A stretch of DNA of 64,000 nucleotides from Secundilactobacillus mixtipabuli (lineage in GTDB: Bacteria; Bacillota; Bacilli; Lactobacillales; Lactobacillaceae), in the NCBI RefSeq assembly GCF_002217925.1, contig NZ_BCMF01000005.1, positions 1 to 64,000 of the forward strand. Direction: 5' to 3'. Positions 25,013-34,321 of the stretch are shown here, in pieces. The translations under genes were made by a program, and so were the position numbers. How positions within the stretch are numbered: the first letter of the stretch is position 1; every line of letters begins with the position of its first letter. Below the pieces are notes generated by a model that was not told the DNA's origin, searched no databases, and saw nothing but the letters and a program-made list of their open reading frames with translations.

Positions 25013-27370
25013 TTATAGTTTAACGATTGTTGACCCATCACCACCCGCATTAGCCGGTGAGAAGCCAAAGGACTTAATTCTTGGGTTAGACTGCAAGTAC
25101 TCAGTAACACCCTTCCGAAGCGCGCCGGTCCCCTTACCATGAATAATGGTAACTGACGGATAGCCCGCCAATAAGGCGGAATCAATAAACCGATCAACCT
25201 CAGCCATCGCTTCTTCATAGCGGTGGCCACGCAGATCAAGGGTTGGTGAGACACCGTTAGACCGGGTGCGTTGAACCGTGGCTCTTGGTTTCGGCTCCTT
25301 TTTCTCAGGTGCAGCCCGTTCCAAATCAGTATCTTCAATCTTCATCTTTAAAATCCCCATTTGGACTTCAAAATGATGGGCATCAATTTTATCCATGATG
25401 ACACCGCGTTGACCGTAAGAACGCACCACGACCTCATCGCCAACTTTAAAGTTGTGACGTTTCTTCTCACGATTTAGAACCCGGTTCTTCTTCAACCGTT
25501 GGTCTTGTTGCAAAGCGTTGATTTGACCCTTGGCATCAATCAGCTGATCTTCTTTGATCACGGTCTTACCGGCCTTAAGCTGCTTTTTACGAATATCTTT
25601 GATAATTTCATCCGCACGCAGCCGGGTTTTTTCGACTAACTGATTAGCCTCGTCTTTAGCCTGCTCCATTAACTGATCTTTTTGCTTCAAGTAACCATCG
25701 AACTTACTCTGCAAATCCTTCTCCAGCGTCTCAGCATCAGCTAACGTTTTCGCTGCGGCTGCCGCATCCAGATCAGCCTGACGCTTCTGAGCTGTTAGAT
25801 CAGCAATCATGTTGTTAAGGTCTTGACTATCGTCATCGGTCAAACTACGGGCTTCGTCAATAATTGATGATTTTAGCCCTAACCGGGTCGCAATCTCCAG
25901 CGCGTTACTGCGGCCAGGGATGCCAATCAGTAACCGATACGTTGGTTTCAGCGTTTCAGTATCAAATTCCATGCTGGCGTTGATGGTTTCCGGCCGGTTA
26001 TAACCATAAGCTTTCAGTTCAGGATAGTGGGTCGTAGCAATGACTTCGCTACCCATTGAACCAATTTCATCCAAAATAGCCATTGCCAAAGCTGCCCCTT
26101 CTTGCGGGTCAGTTCCGGCACCCAGTTCATCCACCAGGATCAAACTGTGGTCACTGGCAGCACCTAAAATCGAAACAATATTTTCAATATGCGATGAGAA
26201 GGTACTCAAGTTTTGTTCAATCGATTGTTCATCACCGATATCGGCGAAGACTTCGTCAAATAAACCAACTTGTGAATGCTCATCCGCGGAGATAAACAGA
26301 CCCGACTGCGCCATTAATTGCGTCAGCCCAACTGTTTTCAGCGTAATCGTTTTCCCACCGGTGTTCGGTCCAGTGACAATGATGGCCTGATAGTCCTTGC
26401 CCAACGCAATGTCGTTGGCAACCACTTTTTTAGGATCAATCAAAGGGTGGCGGGCCTGACGCAGCGCAATCTCGTTATTCTTGGACAAAATCGGCTCCGT
26501 GGCCTTCAAGTTATGCGCATACCGAGCCTTCGCATTCACGAAGTCCAAATGCCCTAAAATTGAAGCATTATCGCGAATATCGGCTTGATAAGGCCGCAGT
26601 AAATTCGACAATTCAAGTAGAATCCGCCGTTCTTCCTGTCGTTCAGCAATCTGTGCTTCCCGCAACTGGTTATTTTTACCAACTACTGCTTCAGGCTCAA
26701 TGTAGAGGGTTTGACCACTGGCACTTTGATCATGAACAATGCCGCCAAAATGCTGTTTGTACTCTGCTTTTACTGGCAGAACATATCGGTCATCACGAAT
26801 CGTGACCAGTGTATCGCTCAGATACTTGGCGTTTTTACCACGGGTGTAGCCCGTCATCTGTTCCCGAATCGCACCTTCAAAATTATTGATTTGACGGCGG
26901 ATTCGACGCAGTTCTGGTGAGGCTTCATCCGTTAGCCGGCCATCATCTTCTAATGAAACGCTGAGCCGTTTATTAACATCGGGTAAATGGACCAGCCGAC
27001 CAACCACCGTGTACAAACGGCGCAGTTCCACTGGTCGCTGACTTAAATCATCGAAAAAGCGGATCACTGACTGAACCGTCTTTAATACTTGACTGATCTG
27101 CGCCAATTCCGTTCCGCTCAAGGTACCGTCGATTTCTAGCCGTTTCAAATGAGGACTAACGTCGGCCAGCTTGGGAATCGGAATGCCATTTTCTAGGCGG
27201 TAAATATCCGCGCCATCTTTGGTCTCATCAATTTGTTCCTGCACCCAGTCAAAGTCGCTACTGGGCGCTAATTTTTTTAACTCGGCATCACCCGCAGCAG
27301 AAACCAGATACTGCCTTAACTGCTGCTTGATTTGGTCATAGGCCATTGTTTTATAAATTTTGTTATTCAT
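25013..27370 (-). CDS. mutS2: MutS2 endonuclease / ribosome-rescue ATPase
   Basis: The 785-residue protein has an N-terminal core/lever region, an ABC-type MutS ATPase domain with Walker A VTGPNTGGKTITLK (near residue 333), ILVDELGAGTDPQEG (Walker B) and a GATHYPE-like ATTHYPELK, a long coiled coil (about 500-620), a KOW-like segment (FKVGDEVVVRSYGQRGVI), and a C-terminal Smr domain LDLRGHRYEEA ... IIHGKGTGALRKGV. MutS2 suppresses homologous recombination and, in B. subtilis, splits collided ribosomes. The ATG at 27370 has GGGAG 6 nt upstream. The gene follows zapA by 42 nt. Confidence 0.96.
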   Translation of the reverse strand: MNNKIYKTMAYDQIKQQLRQYLVSAAGDAELKKLAPSSDFDWVQEQIDETKDGADIYRLENGIPIPKLADVSPHLKRLEIDGTLSGTELAQISQVLKTVQSVIRFFDDLSQRPVELRRLYTVVGRLVHLPDVNKRLSVSLEDDGRLTDEASPELRRIRRQINNFEGAIREQMTGYTRGKNAKYLSDTLVTIRDDRYVLPVKAEYKQHFGGIVHDQSASGQTLYIEPEAVVGKNNQLREAQIAERQEERRILLELSNLLRPYQADIRDNASILGHLDFVNAKARYAHNLKATEPILSKNNEIALRQARHPLIDPKKVVANDIALGKDYQAIIVTGPNTGGKTITLKTVGLTQLMAQSGLFISADEHSQVGLFDEVFADIGDEQSIEQNLSTFSSHIENIVSILGAASDHSLILVDELGAGTDPQEGAALAMAILDEIGSMGSEVIATTHYPELKAYGYNRPETINASMEFDTETLKPTYRLLIGIPGRSNALEIATRLGLKSSIIDEARSLTDDDSQDLNNMIADLTAQKRQADLDAAAAAKTLADAETLEKDLQSKFDGYLKQKDQLMEQAKDEANQLVEKTRLRADEIIKDIRKKQLKAGKTVIKEDQLIDAKGQINALQQDQRLKKNRVLNREKKRHNFKVGDEVVVRSYGQRGVIMDKIDAHHFEVQMGILKMKIEDTDLERAAPEKKEPKPRATVQRTRSNGVSPTLDLRGHRYEEAMAEVDRFIDSALLAGYPSVTIIHGKGTGALRKGVTEYLQSNPRIKSFGFSPANAGGDGSTIVKL

Positions 27371-27412
27371 CTTTAACTCCCATAACTCAAATACTGTCGT
27401 GAAACTTAGATA

Positions 27413-27697
27413 TTAAGATTCAGAAGACGTTGTTTCATCGCCCTGTTTTTTCAATTTATCATAAGCCTCTGCTTTTTCAAGTTGATCAGAAATGGCGTTA
27501 AAAGCTAAGAGGATTGAAGCCTCTTCCTTGCTCATATCCGGTGCCAATTTTTTTAACTGCGCAAGCTGCTTATTCATCAACTCCGTAACGGCTCGCATGT
27601 GTGCTTCTGAGCGGTTGCCGACAATTGTATAACTTTGACCGTCAATGACGGCTTTAAAACGCCGACGAGCAGGTTGCGGTTCCTTAGCGTTATCCAA
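27413..27697 (-). CDS. zapA: cell division protein ZapA
   Basis: About 94 residues. ZapA stabilises FtsZ filaments at midcell. The core is RRRFKAVIDGQSYTIVGNRS, then a predicted coiled coil (LMNKQLAQLKKLAPDMSKE ... QLEKAEAYDKL), ending in a Ser/Glu-rich tail. The TTG at 27697 is chosen because GGGGGTGA lies 5 nt upstream and it gives the usual ZapA length; an ATG at 27730 would add 11 odd residues and lies in a strong hairpin without a ribosome-binding site. In many lactobacilli cvpA separates zapA from mutS2; here the gap is only 42 bp. Confidence 0.85.
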   Translation of the reverse strand: MDNAKEPQPARRRFKAVIDGQSYTIVGNRSEAHMRAVTELMNKQLAQLKKLAPDMSKEEASILLAFNAISDQLEKAEAYDKLKKQGDETTSSES

Positions 27698-27727
27698 ATA
27701 ATTCACCCCCAGAATACCAATTAAACT

Positions 27728-27766
27728 CATTTAGCCGCTGACCCGAAACGGACCAGCGGCTAAATG
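27728..27766. repeat. perfect inverted repeat upstream of zapA
   Basis: CATTTAGCCGCTG (27728-27740) and its exact complement CAGCGGCTAAATG (27754-27766) are separated by 13 nt that can continue the stem down to a TTT loop. No T-run follows on either strand, so it is not a standard terminator. It lies between the DUF1292 gene and zapA. Confidence 0.75.
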
Positions 27767-27820
27767 AACGAGTCTGATCATCAGGCATCTTTACCTAACG
27801 CTCACCTCATTAGAAATCAT

Positions 27821-28153
27821 TTATTTAGGATCTGGTACTCCCCAGTCTTGATCGGAAGCATCAGTACCGCCACCGTTTAAGAAGGTGTTCAGCATTGATT
27901 CAACCATATCCCATTCATCATCGTTTTCAATTGGCAACAGGTCGCCGCCTTGTGGATCAGCAGGATCGTCACCATCTGCAAGTTGATAAGCTTGAATGTC
28001 GACTTCTTCATCGTCAGCCTTACCTGCTGGGTAAAGTAAAATATAAGATTTGTTGTAGTCCGGTGACTTAAAGGTAAACAGAACGTTGTATAATTCTTCG
28101 TTACCGTTTTCGTCCACCATTGTAATTTGTTGTTCGTCGTTGTTTTCACTCAT
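27821..28153 (-). CDS. DUF1292 family protein (YrzB-like)
   Basis: The 110-residue acidic protein has the DUF1292 core ITMVDENGNEELYNVLFTF followed by YNKSYILLYPAG and a run of Asp/Glu residues (DDEEVDIQAYQL). A C-terminal GGGTDASDQDWG tail is variable. Function is unknown; the family is nearly always beside ruvX and ireB in Firmicutes. ATG 28153 has GAGG at 9 nt. Confidence 0.9.
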   Translation of the reverse strand: MSENNDEQQITMVDENGNEELYNVLFTFKSPDYNKSYILLYPAGKADDEEVDIQAYQLADGDDPADPQGGDLLPIENDDEWDMVESMLNTFLNGGGTDASDQDWGVPDPK

Positions 28154-28164
28154 GTTAGTCTACC

Positions 28165-28605
28165 TCACTTTTCTTTTGTTAAAGGGCCTTTGCGATCCAA
28201 GTAGTTCTGAAGAATCAAACTAGCTGCCAGTTTATCGATGACCTGCTTCCGCTTTCTACGCGAAGTATCAGCCTCTTCAACTAGCATCCGTTCAGCCTCA
28301 ACGGTGGTTAACCGTTCGTCCTCAAAATCAACTGGTAAATCAAACGTTGCTTTCAATAATTCTCCGTAATCTTGAGAAGCCTGGGCTCTTGGTCCCAGTG
28401 TATTATTCATGTTCTTCGGTAGTCCTAAGACGAAACCAGTCGCTTCGTACTGCTTGACTAGTTCCTTCACCCGGTCAATGCCAAATTGTTTTTCATCTTC
28501 ATTGATTCGAATGATCTCAACACCCTGCGCAGTCCACCCGAGCATGTCACTCACCGCAACTCCGACAGTTCTTGAACCTACATCTAATCCTAATAATCTA
28601 ATCAC
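28165..28605 (-). CDS. ruvX: Holliday junction resolvase-like / pre-16S rRNA nuclease (YqgF/RuvX)
   Basis: The 146-residue RNase H-fold nuclease has [15 protein letters not shown] (first catalytic Asp), [14 protein letters not shown], and [17 protein letters not shown] (catalytic Glu/Asp). YqgF proteins mature the 16S rRNA 5' end in E. coli and have also been described as putative junction resolvases. It starts at GTG 28605, which overlaps the ireB stop (GTGA). No clear ribosome-binding site is visible, consistent with translational coupling. Confidence 0.93.
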   Translation of the reverse strand: MIRLLGLDVGSRTVGVAVSDMLGWTAQGVEIIRINEDEKQFGIDRVKELVKQYEATGFVLGLPKNMNNTLGPRAQASQDYGELLKATFDLPVDFEDERLTTVEAERMLVEEADTSRRKRKQVIDKLAASLILQNYLDRKGPLTKEK

Positions 28606-28871
28606 TTACTAGCCGTCCCATTCTCATTTAGGTAGAAGCGAACCAATTCCTCAATGATTTCGTCGCGTTCATGCTTACGAATCAAGTTCCGAGCGTCATT
28701 AATACGGGGAATATAAGCCGGATCACCGGATAAAAGATAACCGACAATCTGGTTGATCGGGTTATAGCCCTTTTCCTCTAACGCTTGGTACACCGTCACC
28801 AATGTCTCATGAACATCTTTCGGCTTCTTATCACCAAAATCAAAATACATGGTTTTATCTAACGTACTCAT
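28602..28871 (-). CDS. ireB: IreB family regulatory phosphoprotein (DUF965)
   Basis: The 89-residue protein matches the small, highly conserved IreB/YrzL family: [40 protein letters not shown] and [18 protein letters not shown]. In Enterococcus, IreB is a substrate of the Ser/Thr kinase IreK and a negative regulator of cephalosporin resistance. ATG 28871 has GGAGG 7 nt upstream; an upstream extension is noise. It opens the ireB - ruvX - DUF1292 - zapA - mutS2 cluster. Confidence 0.93.
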   Translation of the reverse strand: MSTLDKTMYFDFGDKKPKDVHETLVTVYQALEEKGYNPINQIVGYLLSGDPAYIPRINDARNLIRKHERDEIIEELVRFYLNENGTASK

Positions 28872-28902
28872 GATCACACCTCCACCAATGCTATTTGTTC
28901 TT

Positions 28903-28931
28903 ATTCTACCTAAAATAGTCAAGAACGACAA
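28903..28931 (-). promoter_or_regulatory. ireB operon promoter
   Basis: The minus strand reads TTGTCG (28926-28931), a 17-nt spacer and TAGAAT (28903-28908), 32 nt before the ireB ATG. Confidence 0.65.
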
Positions 28932-29014
28932 TGGTTGTGGAGCGTTGTAATTGGAATGAAATATATTAACGGCAATTGAGCGCTTTTTCAACCTAGTAGT
29001 TAAAGTCTAACACG

Positions 29015-31660
29015 TTAGCCTAAATTTGACAGCCATTTTGCTGCTTCAGTCATGGCATCTTGTAAACCAGCTGGGTTTTTACCGCCAGCTTGTGCAAGGT
29101 TTGGCCGACCACCGCCGCCACCATTGATCTTTGGTGAAATGGCTTTGATCAAATCACCGGCTTTAACGCCAGCTTTAATCGTTTCATCACTAACAGCCAC
29201 GATCAGGTTAGCCTTTTCACCCACTTCAGCACCCAGTACCAAAACGTCAGATAATTGCTTTTGACGCCAAGTATCAGCTAACTGACGCAACTGATCCATT
29301 GAAGAAACCTGGACCACGCCCGTAATCAGCTTTTTGCCATTAATATCTTGAACGTTATCAAAGATGGCGCCGGCTTGTTGACTGGCAAGCTTGGCTTCAA
29401 GGCTCTCAGCTTTATTACTCAATGCCTTTACTTGTTCTTGTAATTGCTGAATCTTATCGGGAACATCCGTTACCTGCTGTGACTTTAATGCCGCTGCAGC
29501 ATTCGTTAACAGTTGGTCATGCTTTTCAAGGTAAGCGTAAGCATCGCCAGCGGTCACCGCTTCGATCCGACGTGTTCCAGCTCCGATACCAGTCTCAGAA
29601 GTGATCTTGAACAACCCTAATTCGTTGGTGTTCTTCACGTGAGTCCCACCACAAAATTCGATTGAGAAGTCACCCACTGAAACAACGCGGACTTTGTCAC
29701 CGTACTTGTCGCTGAACAGCGCGATGGCACCCATCTTTTTACCGGTCTCTTGATCAGTAACCGTCGTCGTTACGGGAATTTCTTCGAAGATCTTCTCGTT
29801 AACAATGGCTTCAACTTTAGCTAAATCGGCTTCAGTCACCTGACCAAAGTGGGTAAAGTCAAACCGTAAATAGTTCGGTTCAACTAACGAACCAGCTTGT
29901 TGCGTATGGCCGCCAAACACGTTTCTCAAGGCTTGGTCCAACAAGTGGGTCGCGGTATGGTTCTTTTCAACCTTGCTGTGGAAATGAGCGTCAACTTTAA
30001 GGGTCATCTGATCCCCGACTTTGATACCACGGTGCAGCTTCAACGTATGCAGATTTTGACCGTTAGGCGCATGCTGGACATCTTCAACCGTGGCAATCAA
30101 ATTGCCGTTTTCGTCCAAAACATCACCCTTGTCGGCCACTTGACCACCCATTTCAGCATAGAACGGCGTCTTGTCAAAGATCACTTGGGCAATTTCACCT
30201 TCTGTCGCATCAGTGAGCTTACCGTCAGCCACGATGTCCGTGACCTTAGCGTTTTCCACTTCAAGCTGGGTGTAGCCAACGTATTCACTTGGTGTTTTAA
30301 CACCGGTCAGAACGTCTGATTGCACACCCATGGAGTTATCAGTGTTCCGAGCTTTACGAGCGCGGTCACGTTGCTTCTTCATTTCAGCTTTAAAGCCGTC
30401 TTCATCCACTGTGATGTGGTCATCAAAAGCGTATTCGCGGGTCAGCTCAACTGGGAAACCATACGTATCGTAAAGTTTGAAGGCAGCAGCACCGTCAATC
30501 ACGGATTTACCGCTCTTTTTGGTGTCCGCAATCACTGAATTCAATAAGTTTAAGCCATCAGTTAAAGTTTCGTTAAACCGGTCTTCTTCTGATTTCACCA
30601 CTTGGGCAATGTAATCACTGTTTTGAAGCACTTCGGGGTAGTAAGCCTTCATGGCTTCACCAACAACGGGTACCAGCTTGTAAAGGAAGGCACCCTTGAT
30701 CCCTAATTTCTGTCCGTTAACAACGGCCCGGCGAATCAAACGCCGAATAACGTAGCCACGGCCTTCGTTAGATGGTAAGGCACCGTCACCGATCGCAAAT
30801 GTGATGGCCCGTGAATGGTCAGCAATCACCTTAAACGAAATGTCCAATTTAGGATCCTGGTTATACTTTTTACCATCACTGTATGATTCAGTAGCATGGA
30901 TCATTGGTAAAAAGAGGTCGGTTTCAAAGTTGGTTTTCGCGTTTTGGAAAACGGAAACTACCCGTTCAAGCCCCATCCCGGTATCAATGTTCTTCCGTGG
31001 CAATGGCTTGTATGAGCCATCTGGTTCGTGGTTAAACTGTGAGAACACGATGTTCCAGATTTCAAGGTAGCGTTCGTTTTCGCCGCCAGGGTAGTTTTCT
31101 GGATCGTCCTCAGCCAAGTTATTAAACGACTGACCGCGATCGTAGAAAATTTCACTGTCAGGGCCCGAAGGACCTTGACCGATATCCCAAAAGTTATCTT
31201 CCTGTTCAACGATGTGATCAGGCGCAACACCGACTTCTTCCCAGCGTTTTTTGGCAGCATCGTCTTTCGGATAGACGGTCATGTACAGCTTGTCTGGATC
31301 CCAGCCGAACCATTCATCGGAAGTTAGGAGTTCCCAAGCCCATGCAATGGCTTCGTTTTTAAAGTAGTCCCCAACCGAAAAGTTACCAAGCATTTCAAAT
31401 AACGTGTGGTGCCGGGCAGTCCGGCCAACGTTTTCAATATCGTTGGTCCGAATACTCTTTTGAGAACTGGTCATCCGTGGGTTCTTTGGTACAACCGAAC
31501 CGTTAAAATAGTTCTTCATGGTAGCGACACCTGAGTTGATCCATAGTAAAGTTGGATCATCAACGGGAACCAATGACGCACTAGGCATGATAGTGTGACC
31601 CTTGCTCTTGAAGAAATCCAGGTACATTTGACGAATTTCACTGCTGCTTAATTTTTTCAA
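29015..31660 (-). CDS. alaS: alanyl-tRNA synthetase
   Basis: The 881-residue class II synthetase charges tRNA-Ala. It contains the N-terminal catalytic core (MPSASLVPVDDPTLLWINSG, motif 2 and 3), an editing domain with HTATHLLDQALR and CGGTHV metal ligands, and a C-terminal C-Ala domain ending in the GGGGGRPNLAQAGG loop. Length is standard. The start is TTG 31660 with GGAG 7 nt upstream. A T-box leader precedes it, so it is induced when uncharged tRNA-Ala accumulates. Confidence 0.97.
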   Translation of the reverse strand: MKKLSSSEIRQMYLDFFKSKGHTIMPSASLVPVDDPTLLWINSGVATMKNYFNGSVVPKNPRMTSSQKSIRTNDIENVGRTARHHTLFEMLGNFSVGDYFKNEAIAWAWELLTSDEWFGWDPDKLYMTVYPKDDAAKKRWEEVGVAPDHIVEQEDNFWDIGQGPSGPDSEIFYDRGQSFNNLAEDDPENYPGGENERYLEIWNIVFSQFNHEPDGSYKPLPRKNIDTGMGLERVVSVFQNAKTNFETDLFLPMIHATESYSDGKKYNQDPKLDISFKVIADHSRAITFAIGDGALPSNEGRGYVIRRLIRRAVVNGQKLGIKGAFLYKLVPVVGEAMKAYYPEVLQNSDYIAQVVKSEEDRFNETLTDGLNLLNSVIADTKKSGKSVIDGAAAFKLYDTYGFPVELTREYAFDDHITVDEDGFKAEMKKQRDRARKARNTDNSMGVQSDVLTGVKTPSEYVGYTQLEVENAKVTDIVADGKLTDATEGEIAQVIFDKTPFYAEMGGQVADKGDVLDENGNLIATVEDVQHAPNGQNLHTLKLHRGIKVGDQMTLKVDAHFHSKVEKNHTATHLLDQALRNVFGGHTQQAGSLVEPNYLRFDFTHFGQVTEADLAKVEAIVNEKIFEEIPVTTTVTDQETGKKMGAIALFSDKYGDKVRVVSVGDFSIEFCGGTHVKNTNELGLFKITSETGIGAGTRRIEAVTAGDAYAYLEKHDQLLTNAAAALKSQQVTDVPDKIQQLQEQVKALSNKAESLEAKLASQQAGAIFDNVQDINGKKLITGVVQVSSMDQLRQLADTWRQKQLSDVLVLGAEVGEKANLIVAVSDETIKAGVKAGDLIKAISPKINGGGGGRPNLAQAGGKNPAGLQDAMTEAAKWLSNLG

Positions 31661-31680
31661 TGTCTTTCTCCTTTTTAAAA

Positions 31681-31890
31681 TAATAAAACACCGCTGCTAG
31701 TAAAGACGCCATAGACGCGGTACCACTTTACTTGCAACGATGTTTGATCGTTTACCTCTTAAGGCTCAATACGCTGAGCAACGGTTATTTAATTCTTCAC
31801 AAGGGAGCACTTAGCATAGGAATCGTTTTTCGCATCAACCAAAACGTTTCTTAAAATCCGGCCACTAAGCATATCCTTGCAATTAATACG
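31681..31890 (-). promoter_or_regulatory. T-box riboswitch upstream of alaS
   Basis: The minus-strand leader contains the T-box core AAAGTGGTACCGCG (about 31716-31729) and a Stem I whose base is CAAGG / CCTTG and CTTAG / CTAAG. In the 3' strand of Stem I, CTATGCTAAG offers GCU (Ala) followed by A as the specifier codon (AGC at 31813-31815 on the plus strand). Downstream, ACCGC / GCGGT followed by GTTTTATT can form the terminator. Uncharged tRNA-Ala would stabilise the antiterminator. The specifier assignment is tentative; the T-box itself is clear. Confidence 0.88.
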
Positions 31891-31896
31891 CATATT

Positions 31897-31925
31897 AGTA
31901 TACATTTTTTACAAAATTCATGCAA
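31897..31925 (-). promoter_or_regulatory. alaS promoter
   Basis: The minus strand reads TTGCAT (31920-31925), a 17-nt spacer and TATACT (31897-31902), just upstream of the T-box leader. Confidence 0.8.
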
Positions 31926-31960
31926 CCTGCGCCACGGGATTCGTGACACAAGTAAGCACT

Positions 31961-33322
31961 TTATTTGTAACGTTGTGAGGAGGCTTTTTTATTCTTTCGG
32001 TTTGTCCGGTTCTTTTGGCGCATTTCGACCCGGTGCTCAAACCACTGTTCCTTTGAAATGGCCTTTTTGATGTTCTTCTTGTAACCCGGTTTAACGGTCC
32101 GTTTTTTCTTCTGGATCTTACCTGCTAATGAACCAGAAATCTTTGGTGCCCGCGGACCGCGTTTTTTACGCCGGTTACGGTCAAAGGAATCAACAACTTC
32201 ACCGTTCTTGATTTGCTTTGGCTTAAAGACGATACCCATGTCTTCCAGTTCCGCGATCTTGGGTTCTTCATCCGGTGAATAGAAGGTAATCGCTGTTCCT
32301 GGCAAGCCCTTCCGACCTGTCCGGCCAACCCGGTGAATAAAGTAATCCAGGTCATCTGGAATGCCATCATTGATGACGTGAGAAACACCGTCAATATCAA
32401 TGCCACGCGCAGCAAGATCAGTCGCGACGACAAATTGGAAGTCCAGGTTCTGGATTTCACGCATGACCCGTTTCCGTTGCCGAGCAGGCACGTCACCGTG
32501 AATCACAGCGACTTTTAGGCCTTGAGCTTTTAAATAATCAGCAATTTCAACCACTCGCTGCTTCGTGTTGGCAAAGACCAGTGCTAAATAGGGTTCACCC
32601 ATCGTCAGTAACTGGTAAATCAGCTCGTTTTTAGAGTGACCCTTGGTTGGCAGCAGCCAGTTATCAATGGTTGGACTGATCACTGACTTTACTGGAATCT
32701 CTTCCACCACTGGATTTTGCATGTACTTTCTTAAAAATGGCCGTAATTTAGCGGGAATCGTTGCTGAGAAGACCATCATTTGCAGCTTTTCGGGCATCCG
32801 AGCAGCAATTTGATCCACGTCGGCTAAGAACCCTAAATCAAGGGTCATATCCGCTTCATCAACCACAAACTGAGTGGCGGTATGAACGTCTAACGCACCG
32901 TTTTTAATTAAATCACGGATCCGTCCAGGCGTTCCGATAACTAATTCAGGCTGCTCATGTTCCAATTTACTGATTTGACGCATCTTGTCAGTTCCGCCAA
33001 CATAGTTTCCAATTTTAATGGGTACAGGACTATGTTTGGCTAGCTGCTTAGCATCACCATAAATTTGGTAGGCTAACTCACGGCTAGGTGTCGTGATCAC
33101 TGCTTGAACTTCATGACTTTCTGGATCCAAAGCATCAAACATTGGCAGTAAAAAGGCGTGGGTCTTCCCACTCCCCGTTTCTGATTGACCAACAACGCTC
33201 TTCCCACTGCGAATCACGGGAATGAGCTTTTCTTGAATCCCGGTCGGTTCTGTAAAGCCGAGTTCTTGCACAGCCTCATTTAAAAATGGCTTTAAACCGA
33301 ACTCTTCAAAGGTTTGACTCAT
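31961..33322 (-). CDS. DEAD-box RNA helicase (CshB-like)
   Basis: The 453-residue helicase has the Q motif (GFTEPTGIQ), Walker A SETGSGKTHA (AxTGSGKT variant with Ser), TPSRELAYQ, TPGRI, DEAD as VVDEADM, SAT as FSATIP, and domain-2 motifs VFANTKQ, ATDLAARGIDI and HRVGRTGRKG. A very basic C-terminal tail (about 380-453) is rich in Lys and Arg and should bind RNA. CshB-like proteins unwind structured RNA in cold stress and ribosome assembly. It lies one base after nrnA, with AAGGAG 6-7 nt upstream of the ATG. Confidence 0.9.
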   Translation of the reverse strand: MSQTFEEFGLKPFLNEAVQELGFTEPTGIQEKLIPVIRSGKSVVGQSETGSGKTHAFLLPMFDALDPESHEVQAVITTPSRELAYQIYGDAKQLAKHSPVPIKIGNYVGGTDKMRQISKLEHEQPELVIGTPGRIRDLIKNGALDVHTATQFVVDEADMTLDLGFLADVDQIAARMPEKLQMMVFSATIPAKLRPFLRKYMQNPVVEEIPVKSVISPTIDNWLLPTKGHSKNELIYQLLTMGEPYLALVFANTKQRVVEIADYLKAQGLKVAVIHGDVPARQRKRVMREIQNLDFQFVVATDLAARGIDIDGVSHVINDGIPDDLDYFIHRVGRTGRKGLPGTAITFYSPDEEPKIAELEDMGIVFKPKQIKNGEVVDSFDRNRRKKRGPRAPKISGSLAGKIQKKKRTVKPGYKKNIKKAISKEQWFEHRVEMRQKNRTNRKNKKASSQRYK

Positions 33323-33323
33323 G

Positions 33324-34283
33324 TTATTCTCCTTGTTTTGACAAAAGGGTGTCTAGTTCTTTGATGACTTGTTTGATCTCATCATCATCGTGAGCCACGG
33401 CACCACTGGCTAAAGCGTGACCGCCGCCGCCGTGCTGCTTGGCTAATTCATTAATCGCAGGTCCTTTTGAGCGTAAACGAATTCTAAAGGTATGATCCTT
33501 AGATTCAACGAAAATTGCCCAAGCTGAAACTTCCTTCAGCCGCCCAGGTAATGGGACCACTGAACTGGTCGATTCATCACCAAGCTTGAAGGGTTCCAAA
33601 ACTTCATCACTCAGTTTGATGTACGCAGCGCCACTAGGCAAAACTGTCAAATTCTCGTAAACGTAGGCTGACAGCCGTGCCAAGGGAATCGAAATCTCGT
33701 CTTCCTTTTGGTTCACGTCACTGGCTGAAAAATCAAACTGCATCAGCTCACCTGCCACCTTCATGGTATGCGTCGACGTTGACGGGTACATAAAGCGGCC
33801 AGTATCACCAACGATTCCCGCGTACAAAACTCGGGCTGCCTCGGCGGTACACGTCAATTCAGGCTTCATCGCTGTATAGAAATCAAACACTAACTCTGAT
33901 GTGCTTGATGCTTCCGGTGAGACCCACATTGGATCGCCAAATTGATCATCGTTGGGATGGTGGTCGATCTTGATCAGCTGATCACCATTGTTATAGCGGT
34001 CATCATCAATTCGTGGTTGATTAGCCGTATCCAAAACCATGACTAAGGCGTCCTTATACACGTCGTCTTCAATCGTATCTGTTTTGCCTAACCAGTCGAA
34101 ACCAGGGTACTGCTTGCCGACTGCATAGATTTTTTTCTCGGGAAAACTGGCTTTTAAAATGCCTGCCAAGCCCATTTGAGAACCGATAGCGTCCGGATCC
34201 GGCCGTTGATGTCGGTGAATAATAATGGTTTGATGTTTTTTGATTGCGTTCAATATTTCAGTTTGTGTTTCTTTTAATGTCAT
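33324..34283 (-). CDS. DHH/DHHA1 phosphoesterase (NrnA-like oligoribonuclease/pAp phosphatase)
   Basis: The 319-residue protein has a DHH domain with HRHQRPDPDAIGSQ, LVMVLDTANQPR and the defining KIDHHPND, and a C-terminal DHHA1 domain with QHGGGGHALASGAV. NrnA-type enzymes degrade short RNA oligomers (nanoRNA) and pAp; c-di-AMP-linked homologues also exist. ATG 34283 follows GGTGAT with 7-nt spacing. The first position of the canonical metal site is intact (DPDAIGS). It forms an operon with the following helicase gene, a plausible RNA-turnover pair. Confidence 0.9.
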   Translation of the reverse strand: MTLKETQTEILNAIKKHQTIIIHRHQRPDPDAIGSQMGLAGILKASFPEKKIYAVGKQYPGFDWLGKTDTIEDDVYKDALVMVLDTANQPRIDDDRYNNGDQLIKIDHHPNDDQFGDPMWVSPEASSTSELVFDFYTAMKPELTCTAEAARVLYAGIVGDTGRFMYPSTSTHTMKVAGELMQFDFSASDVNQKEDEISIPLARLSAYVYENLTVLPSGAAYIKLSDEVLEPFKLGDESTSSVVPLPGRLKEVSAWAIFVESKDHTFRIRLRSKGPAINELAKQHGGGGHALASGAVAHDDDEIKQVIKELDTLLSKQGE

Positions 34284-34321
34284 ACTGAGTATCACCTTTC
34301 AACTCGCTTAGTCGTCTTTAC

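Noticed and set aside
24762-25142. 126-residue open frame opposite trxA and mutS2
   Set aside because: It is antisense to two well-supported genes and has no ribosome-binding site or family pattern.
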